From assembly GCA_938023035.1 (NCBI GenBank), contig CALIDI010000027.1:1-64000 (forward strand): 64,000 nucleotides of DNA, given 5' to 3'. This document shows, piece by piece, positions 1-9,217 of this stretch. Under the pieces are notes generated by a model. That model worked only from the letters and a program-made list of their open reading frames with translations. It did no database searches and was not told the DNA's origin. Source of the DNA: an uncultured Leptolyngbyaceae cyanobacterium. Its GTDB lineage: Bacteria; Cyanobacteriota; Cyanobacteriia; Leptolyngbyales; Leptolyngbyaceae. Within the stretch, counting starts at the first letter, position 1. Each line of letters opens with the position of its first letter. The position numbers and the translations under genes were made by a program.

Positions 1-1
1 T

Positions 2-133
2 TCGTTCAAAACGCTAGAGCAACTCCAAGCGAAGGTCGATCAACTCCTGGCTCCATTGACTCCAGAAGTTATTGCTTCGATCACAGGATATTCCTTCATC
101 CTGAATGCCCTATCTGCCCTGAACCCCATTTAA
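2..133 (+). CDS. IS630-family transposase, C-terminal end (partial)
   Basis: The window opens inside a reading frame that ends with TAA at 131-133. The 43 visible residues run from SFKTLEQL through TPEVIASITGY to ALNPI. This pattern (LxxLxxKVxxLL, then TPEVIASxTGYxFIxxAL) is the usual C-terminus of IS630/Tc1-like DDE transposases common in cyanobacteria. The catalytic DDE residues lie outside the window, so intactness cannot be judged. The identification rests on memory of the family tail only. Confidence 0.55.
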   Translation, partial: SFKTLEQLQAKVDQLLAPLTPEVIASITGYSFILNALSALNPI

Positions 134-241
134 ATTGGTATTAACCCTCTTGCGGTCAGCCGTCCCACCCCAAAATCCTCATCCCAACCTGAGTGGGTAC
201 GGCGATCGATTTCCAAAACAACAGGTTTATTTTCAGAAGAA

Positions 242-829
242 TTAAAACCGAAGGCCAGCACCAAACTGAAACCGCAGTTTTGATTCACCAGGGATGGCCT
301 TTTCATTTAGATTCAGTTTGGCATCACCGAAAACCACCAGGTTCTTACCGGCGGCGGTTTCTACCCCCGTGGATAAAACGACCCCACTGGCTCTTCCTAA
401 GGGAGTCGTCAAGTTAGGGGCATTGACCACAGCATAGCCAACTCCTGCATAGAGGTTCGTTTGCCGACCGATCGCTAGATCGTAGGAAAGCGCAGGCAGC
501 GCGGCTGTAGCTGTTTCACCAAGAAAGACGGTACCCCTCAGAGAAACAGGGCTGTGGGCAAAATCGACTCGCCCTTGAAACTGGTTCCCTTTAACCTCAT
601 TAGCGGAAGAGCGATGCGCCGGACGGCTATAGCGGTATTGCCGCAGCGCTTCATCGAACACCCAGCCCGATTGATTGACCATCCGCAAGAGGGAAGGAAG
701 GGTGTCAACACCGCGATCGCCACTGACCGAAACGCCAATATAACTCCCCTGAAAGCCCTGCTCAGCATAGGCAGCGGGAGCAGTCAGACCAACCAGGCAA
801 ATGGCCCAAAACCAATGGATGCTGCGCAT
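242..829 (-). CDS. Predicted outer-membrane beta-barrel protein
   Basis: A protein of 195 residues with a clear signal peptide: MRSIHWF, a hydrophobic core (WAICLVGLTAPAAYA) and an AYA-EQ cleavage-like site near residue 22. The mature part has alternating polar/apolar strands (GSYIGVSVSGD, TNLYAGVGYAVV) and ends in an aromatic residue (FQFGAGLRF), typical of small outer-membrane barrels, probably in the outer membrane. The start at 829 is chosen because AAGGAG lies just upstream on the minus strand. The frame extends upstream to 898, but that extension is encoded by a dispersed repeat at 857-919. Substrate or function is not recognised. Confidence 0.6.
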   Translation of the reverse strand: MRSIHWFWAICLVGLTAPAAYAEQGFQGSYIGVSVSGDRGVDTLPSLLRMVNQSGWVFDEALRQYRYSRPAHRSSANEVKGNQFQGRVDFAHSPVSLRGTVFLGETATAALPALSYDLAIGRQTNLYAGVGYAVVNAPNLTTPLGRASGVVLSTGVETAAGKNLVVFGDAKLNLNEKAIPGESKLRFQFGAGLRF

Positions 830-856
830 AAAACTCCTTGGCAAATTGACAGCTTT

Positions 857-919
857 AGTCAGAAAGGTCAGCACCAAACCCCAGTGCTCAAGCGCCAATG
901 TTGGGTCGGCTTTCTGACT
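857..919 (-). repeat. Short inverted-repeat element, family A copy 1
   Basis: A 63-bp element bounded by perfect 10-bp inverted ends, AGTCAGAAAG at 857-866 and CTTTCTGACT at 910-919. Read on the minus strand its interior (TTGGCG, then CACT, GG, TTT, CT, TCTGACT) aligns with the copies at 24735-24796 and 33884-33945. It lies just upstream of the outer-membrane protein gene. It looks like a MITE or other mobile palindromic repeat. Confidence 0.7.
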
Positions 920-1060
920 TGCCGTTGCCGCGTCTCCATGGCGACGGCGATTAACCCTACTGGCTCTTTCCCACCAAGCGCAGGATCATCAGGAATCTTT
1001 TGAGCGATCGCGCCGTCTTTTAGACGATTCTAGAACTGAGCCGCCCATGGCTAAGTGTGC

Positions 1061-2482
1061 CTAAAAATGGCGAATAATCGCATCTGCAAACTCTGAGCAC
1101 TTGAGCGGCGGATCCACTGGGGGTTCCATCAAGCGCGCCAGATCATAGGTAACTTCGCGATTTGAAATAGCCGTGCCAATTCCTTTTTTAATGAGATCCG
1201 CCGCTTCTTGCCAGCCCAGGTACTCCAACATCATCACCCCTGACAAAATCAACGAACCGGGGTTGACCCGATCCAATCCAGCGTGCTTAGGAGCCGTACC
1301 ATGGGTGGCTTCAAATACTGCACAGGCATCACCAATATTAGCCCCTGGCCCCATGCCTAAGCCACCCACAATGGCGGCAGCAGCATCAGAAAGATAGTCG
1401 CCATTCAGGTTCATCGTCGCCAGGATCGAGTACTCATCCGGGCGAGTTTGAATCTGCTGGAAAATACTATCTGCGATGCGATCGTTGACCATAATCTTCT
1501 CTTTCCATTGCCCATTTCCGTGGGTCTCCCAGATCGCCTCTAGCACCGCCTTGACCTCATTACAGACCGCTTCTCGCTTTTCCACAGTCATGGCATCGTA
1601 TCCAGGCTCAATCTGACGGGCGTTTTCCTCCAGGCTAATGTCAGGGTTTTTCTCCTTATTACTAAGAATCCAAGATTCCCGCTCGGTCACACACTCTGAC
1701 CGAAATTCACTGGTGACCAGCTCATACCCCCAATCTCGAAAGGCTCCTTCGGTGTACTTCATAATATTGCCCTTGTGCACCAGAGTCACCATTTGCTTAG
1801 CCTTGGGCAGCCGCAGGGCGTGTTTCATCGCGCGGCGCACCAATCGCTGGGAACCCGCCTTACTAATCGGCTTGATCCCAATCCCTGCATCGAGGGGAAT
1901 GCGCTTTTTGCCGTGTTCTGGCGTTGCGGGAATCAAATCGTCGTTTAACAGTTTGATTAGGCGATCGCAAAGCTCCGTGCCCTGCCGCCACTCGATTCCT
2001 AGATAGATATCTTCCGTATTTTCTCGATAAATGATGACATCCAGCTTTTCAGGGGTTTTGTGATTAGAGGGCGTGCCAGGGTAATACTTACAGGGGCGCA
2101 CACAGGCATAAAGGTCAAAAATTTGACGCAACGCTACATTCAGCGAGCGAATCCCCCCACCAATGGGGGTTGTTAGAGGGCCTTTAATCGCCACGCCATA
2201 CTCACGAATGGCAGTGAGGCTATCCTCTGGCAAATATTGATAGGTGCCATAGAGGTCACAGGCTTCGTCGCCTACATAGATCTTAAACCAGGTGATTTTG
2301 CGCCGACCACCATAGGCTTTTTCAACTGCCGCATCAAACACTTTTTGGGAAGCGGGCCATAGATCCACACCCGTCCCATCGCCACGAATAAATGGAATGA
2401 TTGGGTTATCAGGAACAATCGGCTCCCCATTCTCGAATGTGATCGGTTCACCTTCAGTCGGCGGGGTAATTTTGTCGTACAT
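1061..2482 (-). CDS. icd: NADP-dependent isocitrate dehydrogenase
   Basis: Oxidative decarboxylation of isocitrate to 2-oxoglutarate with NADP, the cytoplasmic step that feeds 2-oxoglutarate to the GS-GOGAT cycle in cyanobacteria. The 473-residue protein has the family landmarks in order: [11 protein letters not shown] near the N-terminus, the substrate loop [13 protein letters not shown] (the serine phosphorylated in E. coli Icd is present), [32 protein letters not shown], the [13 protein letters not shown] metal/substrate region and [13 protein letters not shown] for the cofactor. The start at MYDKI is preferred over MRGMYDK three codons upstream, because cyanobacterial homologues begin MY(D/E)KI. 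It is a single gene, transcribed away from the MscS gene. In this lineage icd is often NtcA-regulated, but no clear NtcA site was seen. Confidence 0.95.
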   Translation of the reverse strand: MYDKITPPTEGEPITFENGEPIVPDNPIIPFIRGDGTGVDLWPASQKVFDAAVEKAYGGRRKITWFKIYVGDEACDLYGTYQYLPEDSLTAIREYGVAIKGPLTTPIGGGIRSLNVALRQIFDLYACVRPCKYYPGTPSNHKTPEKLDVIIYRENTEDIYLGIEWRQGTELCDRLIKLLNDDLIPATPEHGKKRIPLDAGIGIKPISKAGSQRLVRRAMKHALRLPKAKQMVTLVHKGNIMKYTEGAFRDWGYELVTSEFRSECVTERESWILSNKEKNPDISLEENARQIEPGYDAMTVEKREAVCNEVKAVLEAIWETHGNGQWKEKIMVNDRIADSIFQQIQTRPDEYSILATMNLNGDYLSDAAAAIVGGLGMGPGANIGDACAVFEATHGTAPKHAGLDRVNPGSLILSGVMMLEYLGWQEAADLIKKGIGTAISNREVTYDLARLMEPPVDPPLKCSEFADAIIRHF

Positions 2483-2940
2483 CCCTCTCATACTCCCAAT
2501 CGCAAGCGGTTACTTTATTAGACGCAATCTCTGCGGGCTGCGATCAGCCCCGGTGAAGTCGTCTCAGTGGCAGTAAAATACTACAGTCGAACTTGGCAAA
2601 ATGTAACCCAACACTCAATTTTTCCTAGAGCGGGATGCCACCTATCCCACCATGATCGCAACAGCCTGTTTGGGGAAAAGCGCAGCCTGCCACCCAACCT
2701 AGCCCTGAGAAGTGTGGATTCAATCAACGGCAACCCCAAGGACAGCCTCACAGAGTCGCAGGAATCCCGAAGCCACTCCTCTGTGTCCTTTATGTCTCTG
2801 TGGTGAAGGTCGGTGATAAACCCCTGATGCTTTAGTAGGGGCTACCCTCACCCGGCGCGATCGCAATTTTGGCAATTAGGAATCAAATCTCCACAAACTC
2901 CGTCACAATAGGCATAACCTTCAACTTTCTTCATATACCC
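2483..2940. other. Intergenic region between divergent icd and MscS genes
   Basis: This 458-bp spacer holds the promoters of icd (minus) and the channel gene (plus), but no convincing -35/-10 pair was found. Near 2776-2826 it carries a short dispersed repeat (CTCTGTGGT, then GGTGATAAA and CCTGA) that recurs at 30942-30975. No gene is supported here. Confidence 0.5.
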
Positions 2941-4413
2941 ATGCGCTGGCTATCCGACCAAGTACAGGAAATCTTTAGTGGGATCGGCGGCGTGTTCCTC
3001 ACTCCCATGTTCGAGATTGGAGGCAATCGCTACTCCCTTAGCCTAATTCTGACCCTAGTGGTCATTACAGTGGCCGTATTTTGGGTGTCACGAGCGGTTA
3101 GCAATTGGATCAAACGTGGGCTACTGGTAAAACTGGGGTTTGACCGGGGCAGCCGCGAAGTAGTTGCCGCTTTCATCCGCTATTCCCTAACTGTTCTCGG
3201 CTTTTTAGTCGTTTTGCAAACCGCCGGGTTTAACCTCAGTTCTCTCACTTTATTTGCTGGGGTTTTGGGGATTGGGATCGGTTTCGGGTTACAGAACCTG
3301 GCTAGCAATTTTATTAGTGGCATCACTTTATTAATTGAGCAACCCATCCGTGTTGGCGATTTTGTGGAAGTCGATAACCTTCTTGGCACCGTTGAGAATA
3401 TCTCTATTCGCTCCACCACCGTGCGAACGCTCGATGCTGTTTCAGTGATTGTTCCTAATATTCGCTTTGTAGAAAATAATGTGATTAACTGGAGTCACCG
3501 CGACTCCCGCTGTCGGATCCACATCCCCGTGGGAGTGGCCTACGGCAGTGACCCCCTACTAGTGTCTGAGGCGCTGCTAGATGCAGCCCGCAAAAGCTCA
3601 CGAGTATTAACCGACCCGGCCCCGCGGGTTTGGCTCCGCCGCTTTGGTGAGAGCGCCCTTGAATTTGAGCTGTTGATTTGGATTGACCAGCCTGCCGAGA
3701 GTGAACCCATTAAGAGTGGGTTGAATTTTTTGATCGAACGGGAATTTCGCCAAAAGGGCATTGAAATTCCCTTTCCTCAAAGAGATTTGCATATTCGCAA
3801 TCTCCACGAGGTGCTTCCCCGCTTCTATCCAGCGCCAGAACCCTTGAATGGCAGCAAGATGTTGGGGCGAGACAGCGGCAGCGAGGGGGGAGATGCCCGG
3901 CGATCGCCCCCCACCTTACCCAATAATGCGACCCTGCGCGAACTGCTGCGCCGCATCTCTTACTTTGAAGCTTGCAGTGATGAAGAGCTGCTCCAACTGA
4001 TTGAATATGGTTATCGGCAACTCTACCCTGTAGAGCAAATTGTCTGCGAAGAAGGGACTCCTGGCGAAGCGTTTTACATTATCCTTAAAGGCTCGGTCGA
4101 AATTTTTTCTCGTCGAGTCGAGCAGTACATCGCCACCCTGAATGAGGGCGAGTTTTTTGGAGAGATGTCATTATTAATGGGCATTCCCCGCTCTGCTACG
4201 GTGCGCACCCTAGAAGAAACGGTTTTATTTGTGATTGAGCGCAACGATTTGCAACGGCTACTCAATGCCCATCAGGGACTAGCCGACCAGATTGCCCGCC
4301 AATTGATGGAGCGCCAGCAAATGCTAAAAGATATGGGAATTCTCTCTGAACTTTCCGATGAAACGCCCATCGTCCGAATTCGAAAACGCCTGCAAACCCT
4401 CTTCGGCATCTAA
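2941..4413 (+). CDS. MscS-type mechanosensitive channel with C-terminal cyclic-nucleotide-binding domain
   Basis: A 490-residue inner-membrane channel. Three hydrophobic segments lie at about 31-53, 74-96 and 100-135; the third is the Gly/Ala-rich pore helix ([18 protein letters not shown]). The MscS beta domain follows ([17 protein letters not shown], then [15 protein letters not shown]). After a polar linker near residues 300-325 comes a cNMP-binding fold at about 335-450, with the phosphate-binding cassette [17 protein letters not shown] including the conserved Arg. This architecture matches the bCNG class of MscS homologues, in which nucleotide binding rather than tension may gate the pore. 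The ATG at 2941 is chosen over a TTG at 2869, which only adds a non-conserved leader. No adenylate cyclase is nearby. Confidence 0.88.
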   Translation: MRWLSDQVQEIFSGIGGVFLTPMFEIGGNRYSLSLILTLVVITVAVFWVSRAVSNWIKRGLLVKLGFDRGSREVVAAFIRYSLTVLGFLVVLQTAGFNLSSLTLFAGVLGIGIGFGLQNLASNFISGITLLIEQPIRVGDFVEVDNLLGTVENISIRSTTVRTLDAVSVIVPNIRFVENNVINWSHRDSRCRIHIPVGVAYGSDPLLVSEALLDAARKSSRVLTDPAPRVWLRRFGESALEFELLIWIDQPAESEPIKSGLNFLIEREFRQKGIEIPFPQRDLHIRNLHEVLPRFYPAPEPLNGSKMLGRDSGSEGGDARRSPPTLPNNATLRELLRRISYFEACSDEELLQLIEYGYRQLYPVEQIVCEEGTPGEAFYIILKGSVEIFSRRVEQYIATLNEGEFFGEMSLLMGIPRSATVRTLEETVLFVIERNDLQRLLNAHQGLADQIARQLMERQQMLKDMGILSELSDETPIVRIRKRLQTLFGI

Positions 4414-4517
4414 AATACAGATTTGAGATCGAGCCAGCTCAAACCGAGTCGCTTCTCCAGGCAACTCGTTTGGTCTGCTCTGGGATAAGGTTTAGAGGGA
4501 TTTTATTGGGCGTTTCT

Positions 4518-5198
4518 ATGTCTACTGTTGCCAATTTTGACCTGGCCCCCCTGATTGATCACTCCCTGCTGTATCCAACCGCAACTCCTGAGCAAGTGGC
4601 CCAGTGGTGCGAAGAAGCAGATCGGTTTCATTTTGCCACCGTCTGCATTCAACCCGCCTATGTGCGGCAGGCTGTTGAATTGCTGCACAATCGCAAGCCT
4701 AAAGTGTGTACTGTGATTGGGTTTCCCTATGGGGCTACGACCCCTGCCACCAAACTCTATGAGGCCCAGGAAGCCACAGAAAACGGCGCGGCTGAGTTAG
4801 ATGTCGTGATCAACATTGGCTGGCTCAAAGCTGGCAACGTCGATGCCGTGCATCAAGAAATCGCTGAAATTCGAGAAGCTACAGGCCAAGTGGTCAAAGC
4901 GATCCTAGAAATGGCTCTTTTAACAGAGGCAGAAAAACGCCTTGCAGCCGAAATCTGTATGGATGCTGGGGTCAGCTTTTTGAAAACCAGTACGGGCTTG
5001 TTTGGCGGCGCAACCGTTGCGGATGTTCGCCTGCTGAAGGAAATTGCTAAAGATCGGGTGGGCATTAAAGCGTCTGGTGGCATTCGCACGGCAGCCCAAG
5101 CGGTAGAACTGGTGCTGGCAGGTGCCACACGGCTGGGCACCTCGCGCGGAGTCGAGCTGCTGCGCGAGCGGGAGCAATTGGCAGAGATTGGGCCATAG
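4518..5198 (+). CDS. deoC: Deoxyribose-phosphate aldolase
   Basis: DeoC cleaves 2-deoxyribose-5-phosphate to acetaldehyde and glyceraldehyde-3-phosphate in nucleoside salvage; cytoplasmic TIM barrel. The 226 residues carry the N-terminal LIDHSLLYP, the [15 protein letters not shown] strand with the catalytic Asp, FLKTSTGL, and the Schiff-base lysine in [10 protein letters not shown]. Length is normal for bacterial DeoC. The ATG at 4518 is used because the longer frame starts with a TTG and adds 16 unrelated residues. recO follows 74 bp downstream in the same direction, a common cyanobacterial pairing, so they may be co-transcribed. Confidence 0.93.
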   Translation: MSTVANFDLAPLIDHSLLYPTATPEQVAQWCEEADRFHFATVCIQPAYVRQAVELLHNRKPKVCTVIGFPYGATTPATKLYEAQEATENGAAELDVVINIGWLKAGNVDAVHQEIAEIREATGQVVKAILEMALLTEAEKRLAAEICMDAGVSFLKTSTGLFGGATVADVRLLKEIAKDRVGIKASGGIRTAAQAVELVLAGATRLGTSRGVELLREREQLAEIGP

Positions 5199-5272
5199 CT
5201 CTAGGGGCTTTGCAGCCGGGGGATAGTCTATCGCGCTTAAAATGAAGAGTTCTACATTCAAACCTGACCTAA

Positions 5273-6190
5273 ATGTCTCGCACTTATAAAGCGACTGGTA
5301 TCAATCTCAAGGTAATGCCCCTGGGCGAGGCGGATCGGTTAGTTACGATCCTGACCCAGGAGTATGGATTGGTGCGCGTTGTGGCGATGGGTGCTCGTAA
5401 GCCTAACTCACATTTGGGAGGACGCAGTGGTCTATTTGTGGTGAATCACCTGTTAATTGCCAAAGGGCGATCGCTCGATAAGCTCGCCCAGGCCGAGACC
5501 CTGGCCTCTTTCCCAAAACTGGCTCAAGATCTGGGCAAACTGGCCGCCGCCCATTATTTGGCTGAGCTAGTGTTATATCAGGCATTAAGTGACCAACCCC
5601 AGGAGGAGTTATTTTTTCTCTTGCGGGAACAGTTGCATCAACTGGAGCAGTCGGATCGGGTGGAAATTCTGCCGCTCCTTACTCGCGGTGTGTTTCAACT
5701 TTTGGTCACAGCAGGCATTGCCCCCCAAGTGCATCGCTGTTGCCTGACACAGCAGCCCATGACACCTGACTTCAGCGAACCAAACTGGCGGATTGGGTTT
5801 AGTATTCCCGCTGGCGGAATCTGCACGCTATCAGCGCTAGAGGGTTTATCTCAGGGAAACCCGGCCAACTCTCCTCATTCTAAAAAAGAAGGCAGCCATC
5901 GTTTCGGGTATCAATCCCCACCGGCCCTTGCAGTCGCCACTCTGCATCGAACCATCACAGCGACCCAACTGGCTTTTTTGCAGGCCTTAACTCAAGCCGA
6001 ACCATCTCAAGGTGAAAATTCACAAAATTTAGGCAGAAACTTTTTGACTAAACCATCTACGCTAGAAAGTGAGTGGCTGTCAGTTGAGCGCATCTTACGT
6101 CAGTATGCCAATTACCACTTTGATCGCCCAATTCGCTCGGCTGCCCTGATTGACACCTGCTTTCCGTCTGAATCCGTAGCGGTTTCCTGA
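5273..6190 (+). CDS. recO: DNA repair protein RecO
   Basis: RecO loads RecA onto SSB-coated single strands in the RecFOR pathway. The 305-residue protein begins with the OB-fold signature (YKATGINLKVMPLGEADRL, then LTQEYGLVRVVAMGARKP) and continues with the helical domain (LAAAHYLAELVLYQAL). The C-terminal part contains a cysteine pair (HRCCLTQ) where the zinc finger of other RecO proteins lies, but a full four-Cys site is not obvious. It also contains a low-complexity insertion around residues 200-215 and a long linker before the final helical segment. It sits between deoC and an MFS gene that starts 6 bp after its stop. Confidence 0.9.
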   Translation: MSRTYKATGINLKVMPLGEADRLVTILTQEYGLVRVVAMGARKPNSHLGGRSGLFVVNHLLIAKGRSLDKLAQAETLASFPKLAQDLGKLAAAHYLAELVLYQALSDQPQEELFFLLREQLHQLEQSDRVEILPLLTRGVFQLLVTAGIAPQVHRCCLTQQPMTPDFSEPNWRIGFSIPAGGICTLSALEGLSQGNPANSPHSKKEGSHRFGYQSPPALAVATLHRTITATQLAFLQALTQAEPSQGENSQNLGRNFLTKPSTLESEWLSVERILRQYANYHFDRPIRSAALIDTCFPSESVAVS

Positions 6191-6196
6191 TTTGCT

Positions 6197-7933
6197 ATGC
6201 CCCGATCGACTCCTCCTGATTCTCAAGTGCCACCCCATCCTTTCCCAAAGCGCACTCAAGCAAGAGACAATAGCGTTAAGTGCGGTGGTTTGGAGATCAG
6301 TGTAAAGAAAGTCGGCTCTGGCTCTGCGCCCCCATTCCCTCTGGAGGCTGAAGCCATACCGTGCGATCGCTCCGTAAATCTGACGTTGAATCAGTCCCTA
6401 CAGGCCGCTGACTGTTTGGTCGATGAGGAGTTTCCCCCATCCATGTTTCGTGAAGAAGAATCCCCTAATGTCATTCCATCTTCGACTCCAGCAGTGTCAG
6501 CGATACAGCCAAGGGTCGGTGGTTTATCCACGGGGGGGGATGCCGAAATTGGCGCAGGTTCCCCCCCGTCCCCTCCTCCAGAGTCTCCTGCTTCCCAAGA
6601 AGATTTAGTTCAGGAAGAAAACACGGGCTTTCTTCCTGTTCTCCAAAACTTAAATTTTTTAACCCTCTGGAGTGGGCAGGTTTTCTCTCAATTGGCTGAT
6701 AAAGTGTATCTGGTGTTGATGATTGCGATCATTGCCAGTCACTTTCAAGCCGAAGGGCAAACCATTAGCGGCTGGGTGTCGTCGATTATGATTGCTTCTA
6801 CGATTCCAGCGGTGTTGTTTGGTTCTGTCGCTGGGGTCTTTGTAGATCGCTGGCCTAAAAAGGCTGTGTTAACGGCCACTAACCTGTTGCGAGGTGGGCT
6901 AGTGTTTGCTCTGCCCTTATTGCTATGGGTCTCTCAGGATTTTGCTCCGGTTTATGGGTTGCCCCTTGGGTTTGTCGTGCTTTTAGGCACAACCTTCTTA
7001 GTTTCTACCCTGACCCAGTTCTTTGCTCCCGCTGAGCAATCCACCATTCCTTTGATTGTGGAGCGTCAGCACCTATTATCGGCTAACTCGCTTTACACCA
7101 CCACGATGATGGCATCTGTCATTATTGGCTTTGCTCTGGGTGAGCCCCTTCTGGCTCTGGCAGACCAGGTTTTATCTTGGGTTGGTTGCTCCATACCGGA
7201 TTTAGGCAAAGAACTGCTGGTGGGTAGTGGCTATACGATTGCTGGCATGGTGTTGTTGTTGCTCAAAACCCAAGAGACTGCCGCTGGGTCTCAGGCTGCG
7301 AATGCTGCTGAACCTCATCCCCATGTTTTTCAAGATATTTGGGATGGTCTTTGCTATTTGCGCCAGCAGCGTCGAGTGCGGAGTGCCATGCTGCAACTGG
7401 GTATTTTGTTTTCGGTTTTTGCTTCGCTGGCAGTGTTGTCTGTGCGGTTAGCCGAAGTGATGCCTGCCGTTAAGTCTTCCCAGTTTGGTTTTTTGTTGGC
7501 CGCAGGAGGCGTTGGCATGGCCTTAGGGGCCGCTTGCTTGGGGCAATTTGGGCAAAACTTTAGTCATCGTCGCCTCAGTTTAGCGGGTTCTATCGGCATG
7601 GCTACTGCCCTGCTGGGGCTGTCAATTTTTACTCACCAGCTCTTGCCTGTTTTAGGCTTATTGGTATTGCTAGGCTTTTTTGGGGCAATCGTCGGAGTGC
7701 CGATGCAGACCACGATTCAAGAAGAAACCCCAGAGGAGATGCGCGGTAAAATCTTTGGTCTGCAAAATAATGCTATTAATATTGCCCTTAGTCTTCCCCT
7801 GGCGGTAACGGGATTGGCTGAGACCTTTTTGGGGTTACGCGTGGTATTTTTGGGACTGTCGGCGGTAGTAATGATCGGAGGGATCGTTACCTGCTATATT
7901 TCCGGTACAGGCGGATCCTCCGTCGGTAATTAA
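6197..7933 (+). CDS. Major facilitator superfamily exporter with long disordered N-terminus
   Basis: A 578-residue inner-membrane protein. The first ~140 residues are Pro/Ser-rich with no membrane segment. Then a typical MFS half starts at FLTLWSGQVFSQLADKVYL, followed by about 12 hydrophobic helices. The loop 2-3 motif is FVDRWPKKAVL. The fold looks like the MFS_3/EntS-like class of putative efflux pumps. The substrate cannot be told from sequence. The ATG at 6197 lies 6 bp after recO, so translational coupling is likely; a later start closer to the first helix cannot be excluded because the leader is low complexity. Confidence 0.8.
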   Translation: MPRSTPPDSQVPPHPFPKRTQARDNSVKCGGLEISVKKVGSGSAPPFPLEAEAIPCDRSVNLTLNQSLQAADCLVDEEFPPSMFREEESPNVIPSSTPAVSAIQPRVGGLSTGGDAEIGAGSPPSPPPESPASQEDLVQEENTGFLPVLQNLNFLTLWSGQVFSQLADKVYLVLMIAIIASHFQAEGQTISGWVSSIMIASTIPAVLFGSVAGVFVDRWPKKAVLTATNLLRGGLVFALPLLLWVSQDFAPVYGLPLGFVVLLGTTFLVSTLTQFFAPAEQSTIPLIVERQHLLSANSLYTTTMMASVIIGFALGEPLLALADQVLSWVGCSIPDLGKELLVGSGYTIAGMVLLLLKTQETAAGSQAANAAEPHPHVFQDIWDGLCYLRQQRRVRSAMLQLGILFSVFASLAVLSVRLAEVMPAVKSSQFGFLLAAGGVGMALGAACLGQFGQNFSHRRLSLAGSIGMATALLGLSIFTHQLLPVLGLLVLLGFFGAIVGVPMQTTIQEETPEEMRGKIFGLQNNAINIALSLPLAVTGLAETFLGLRVVFLGLSAVVMIGGIVTCYISGTGGSSVGN

Positions 7934-8025
7934 TTTTGATTCAGAGCATTTTCGTTTGAGCAAGGTTGCTTCCGGGCAAGTTTTGCGTTCGTTTTTAGTA
8001 TCAGTGTTTTACATATAGGTTTTGA

Positions 8026-9213
8026 ATGCATATTGCATGGCTAGGTAAGAAATCTCCTTTCTGCGGCAATGTCACTTATAGCCGTGAAGTCACCAACGCT
8101 CTGCGAGAGCGCGGGCATCAGGTAAGTTTTTTCCATTTTGCCCAAGAAGAAGAAGCTCCCGACAACTGGCCGGATTTCCAAGAGTTTTCTCTGCCTTTTC
8201 TCTATAAATCTCAGGTGTATACGATCCCTACCCTGCGATCGCGCAAGGTGCTCGAACAATCCCTGCGAGAGTTGCAGCCCAAACCCGATCTGGTACATGC
8301 ATCCCTCACCCTCTCAACCCTCGATTTTTCTTTGCCGGAGATTTGTCAAGAACTAGGGGTGCCCTTAGTTGCCACCTTTCACCCAGCCTTTGACCATAAG
8401 CTGCGGAATCTCTCCTCCAGTACGCAATACCTGACCTACCAGCTTTATGCCCCGTCTCTGGCCAAGTATGACCGGGTGATTGTGTTTTCTCGCTTGCAGC
8501 GTCGCCTGCTGGTACGGTTGGGGGTTCCTGCCAGTCGGGTGGCTGTGATTCCCAATGGGGTCGATGTGCAAAAATACGCTCCGGGAGTTTCTGACTTCAA
8601 GGCTGAAATCGGGGCAGACCGGGTCTTTCTATATCAGGGAAGAATTTCTCCTGAGAAAAATGTCGAAGCTCTGCTGAAAGCCTGGAAGCATTGCCGCATG
8701 GGATCACGGTCAAAACTGGTGATTGTCGGCAACCACGGCAACCTGGCCTCTTCCCTGATGCCCTTTTATGGGGCAGAGCACGGCATTCTATGGATGGGTT
8801 TCATTGCCGATGAACAACGGCGGATTGAAATTCTCCGAGGTTCTGATGTGTTTGTACTGCCTTCTCTGGTGGAGGGGCTTTCCCTTTCGCTGTTAGAGGC
8901 AATGGCCTGCGGAGTTGCCTGTGTGGCCACTGATGCTGGAGCCGATGGCGAGGTGTTGGAGCAGTCGGCAGGGGTAATTCTGAAAACCCAGGGCGTTTCA
9001 ACCCAACTCAAGGTGCTGCTGCCCCAACTGCGGGATCATCCAGAATGGGTTCAATTGCTGGGTCAGAATGCTCGACGGCGCGTCCAAGAACGTTATACTC
9101 TGAGCGACAACATTACTCACCTAGAGGCACTCTACGCCGAGATTTGCCATGGGCGTGCAGGGGTATCGGCCTATCAGCACAAAAGTATGGTCAGTCGCGT
9201 CTTTGGAGTCTGA
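8026..9213 (+). CDS. Family 4 glycosyltransferase
   Basis: A 395-residue retaining GT-B glycosyltransferase. The N-terminal Rossmann domain starts MHIAWLGKKSPFCGNVTY. The C-terminal domain has PNGVDVQKYAPG, the YQGRISPEKNVEALLKAW donor-site strand, and the E-x7-E motif in VEGLSLSLLEAMACG. Activity would be transfer of a sugar from a nucleotide-sugar. The opening motif recalls the cyanobacterial lineage that includes digalactosyl-diacylglycerol synthase DgdA, but this is from memory and lipid specificity is not shown by the sequence. An amidase gene starts 4 bp after its stop, suggesting co-transcription. Confidence 0.82.
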   Translation: MHIAWLGKKSPFCGNVTYSREVTNALRERGHQVSFFHFAQEEEAPDNWPDFQEFSLPFLYKSQVYTIPTLRSRKVLEQSLRELQPKPDLVHASLTLSTLDFSLPEICQELGVPLVATFHPAFDHKLRNLSSSTQYLTYQLYAPSLAKYDRVIVFSRLQRRLLVRLGVPASRVAVIPNGVDVQKYAPGVSDFKAEIGADRVFLYQGRISPEKNVEALLKAWKHCRMGSRSKLVIVGNHGNLASSLMPFYGAEHGILWMGFIADEQRRIEILRGSDVFVLPSLVEGLSLSLLEAMACGVACVATDAGADGEVLEQSAGVILKTQGVSTQLKVLLPQLRDHPEWVQLLGQNARRRVQERYTLSDNITHLEALYAEICHGRAGVSAYQHKSMVSRVFGV

Positions 9214-9217
9214 GGAG

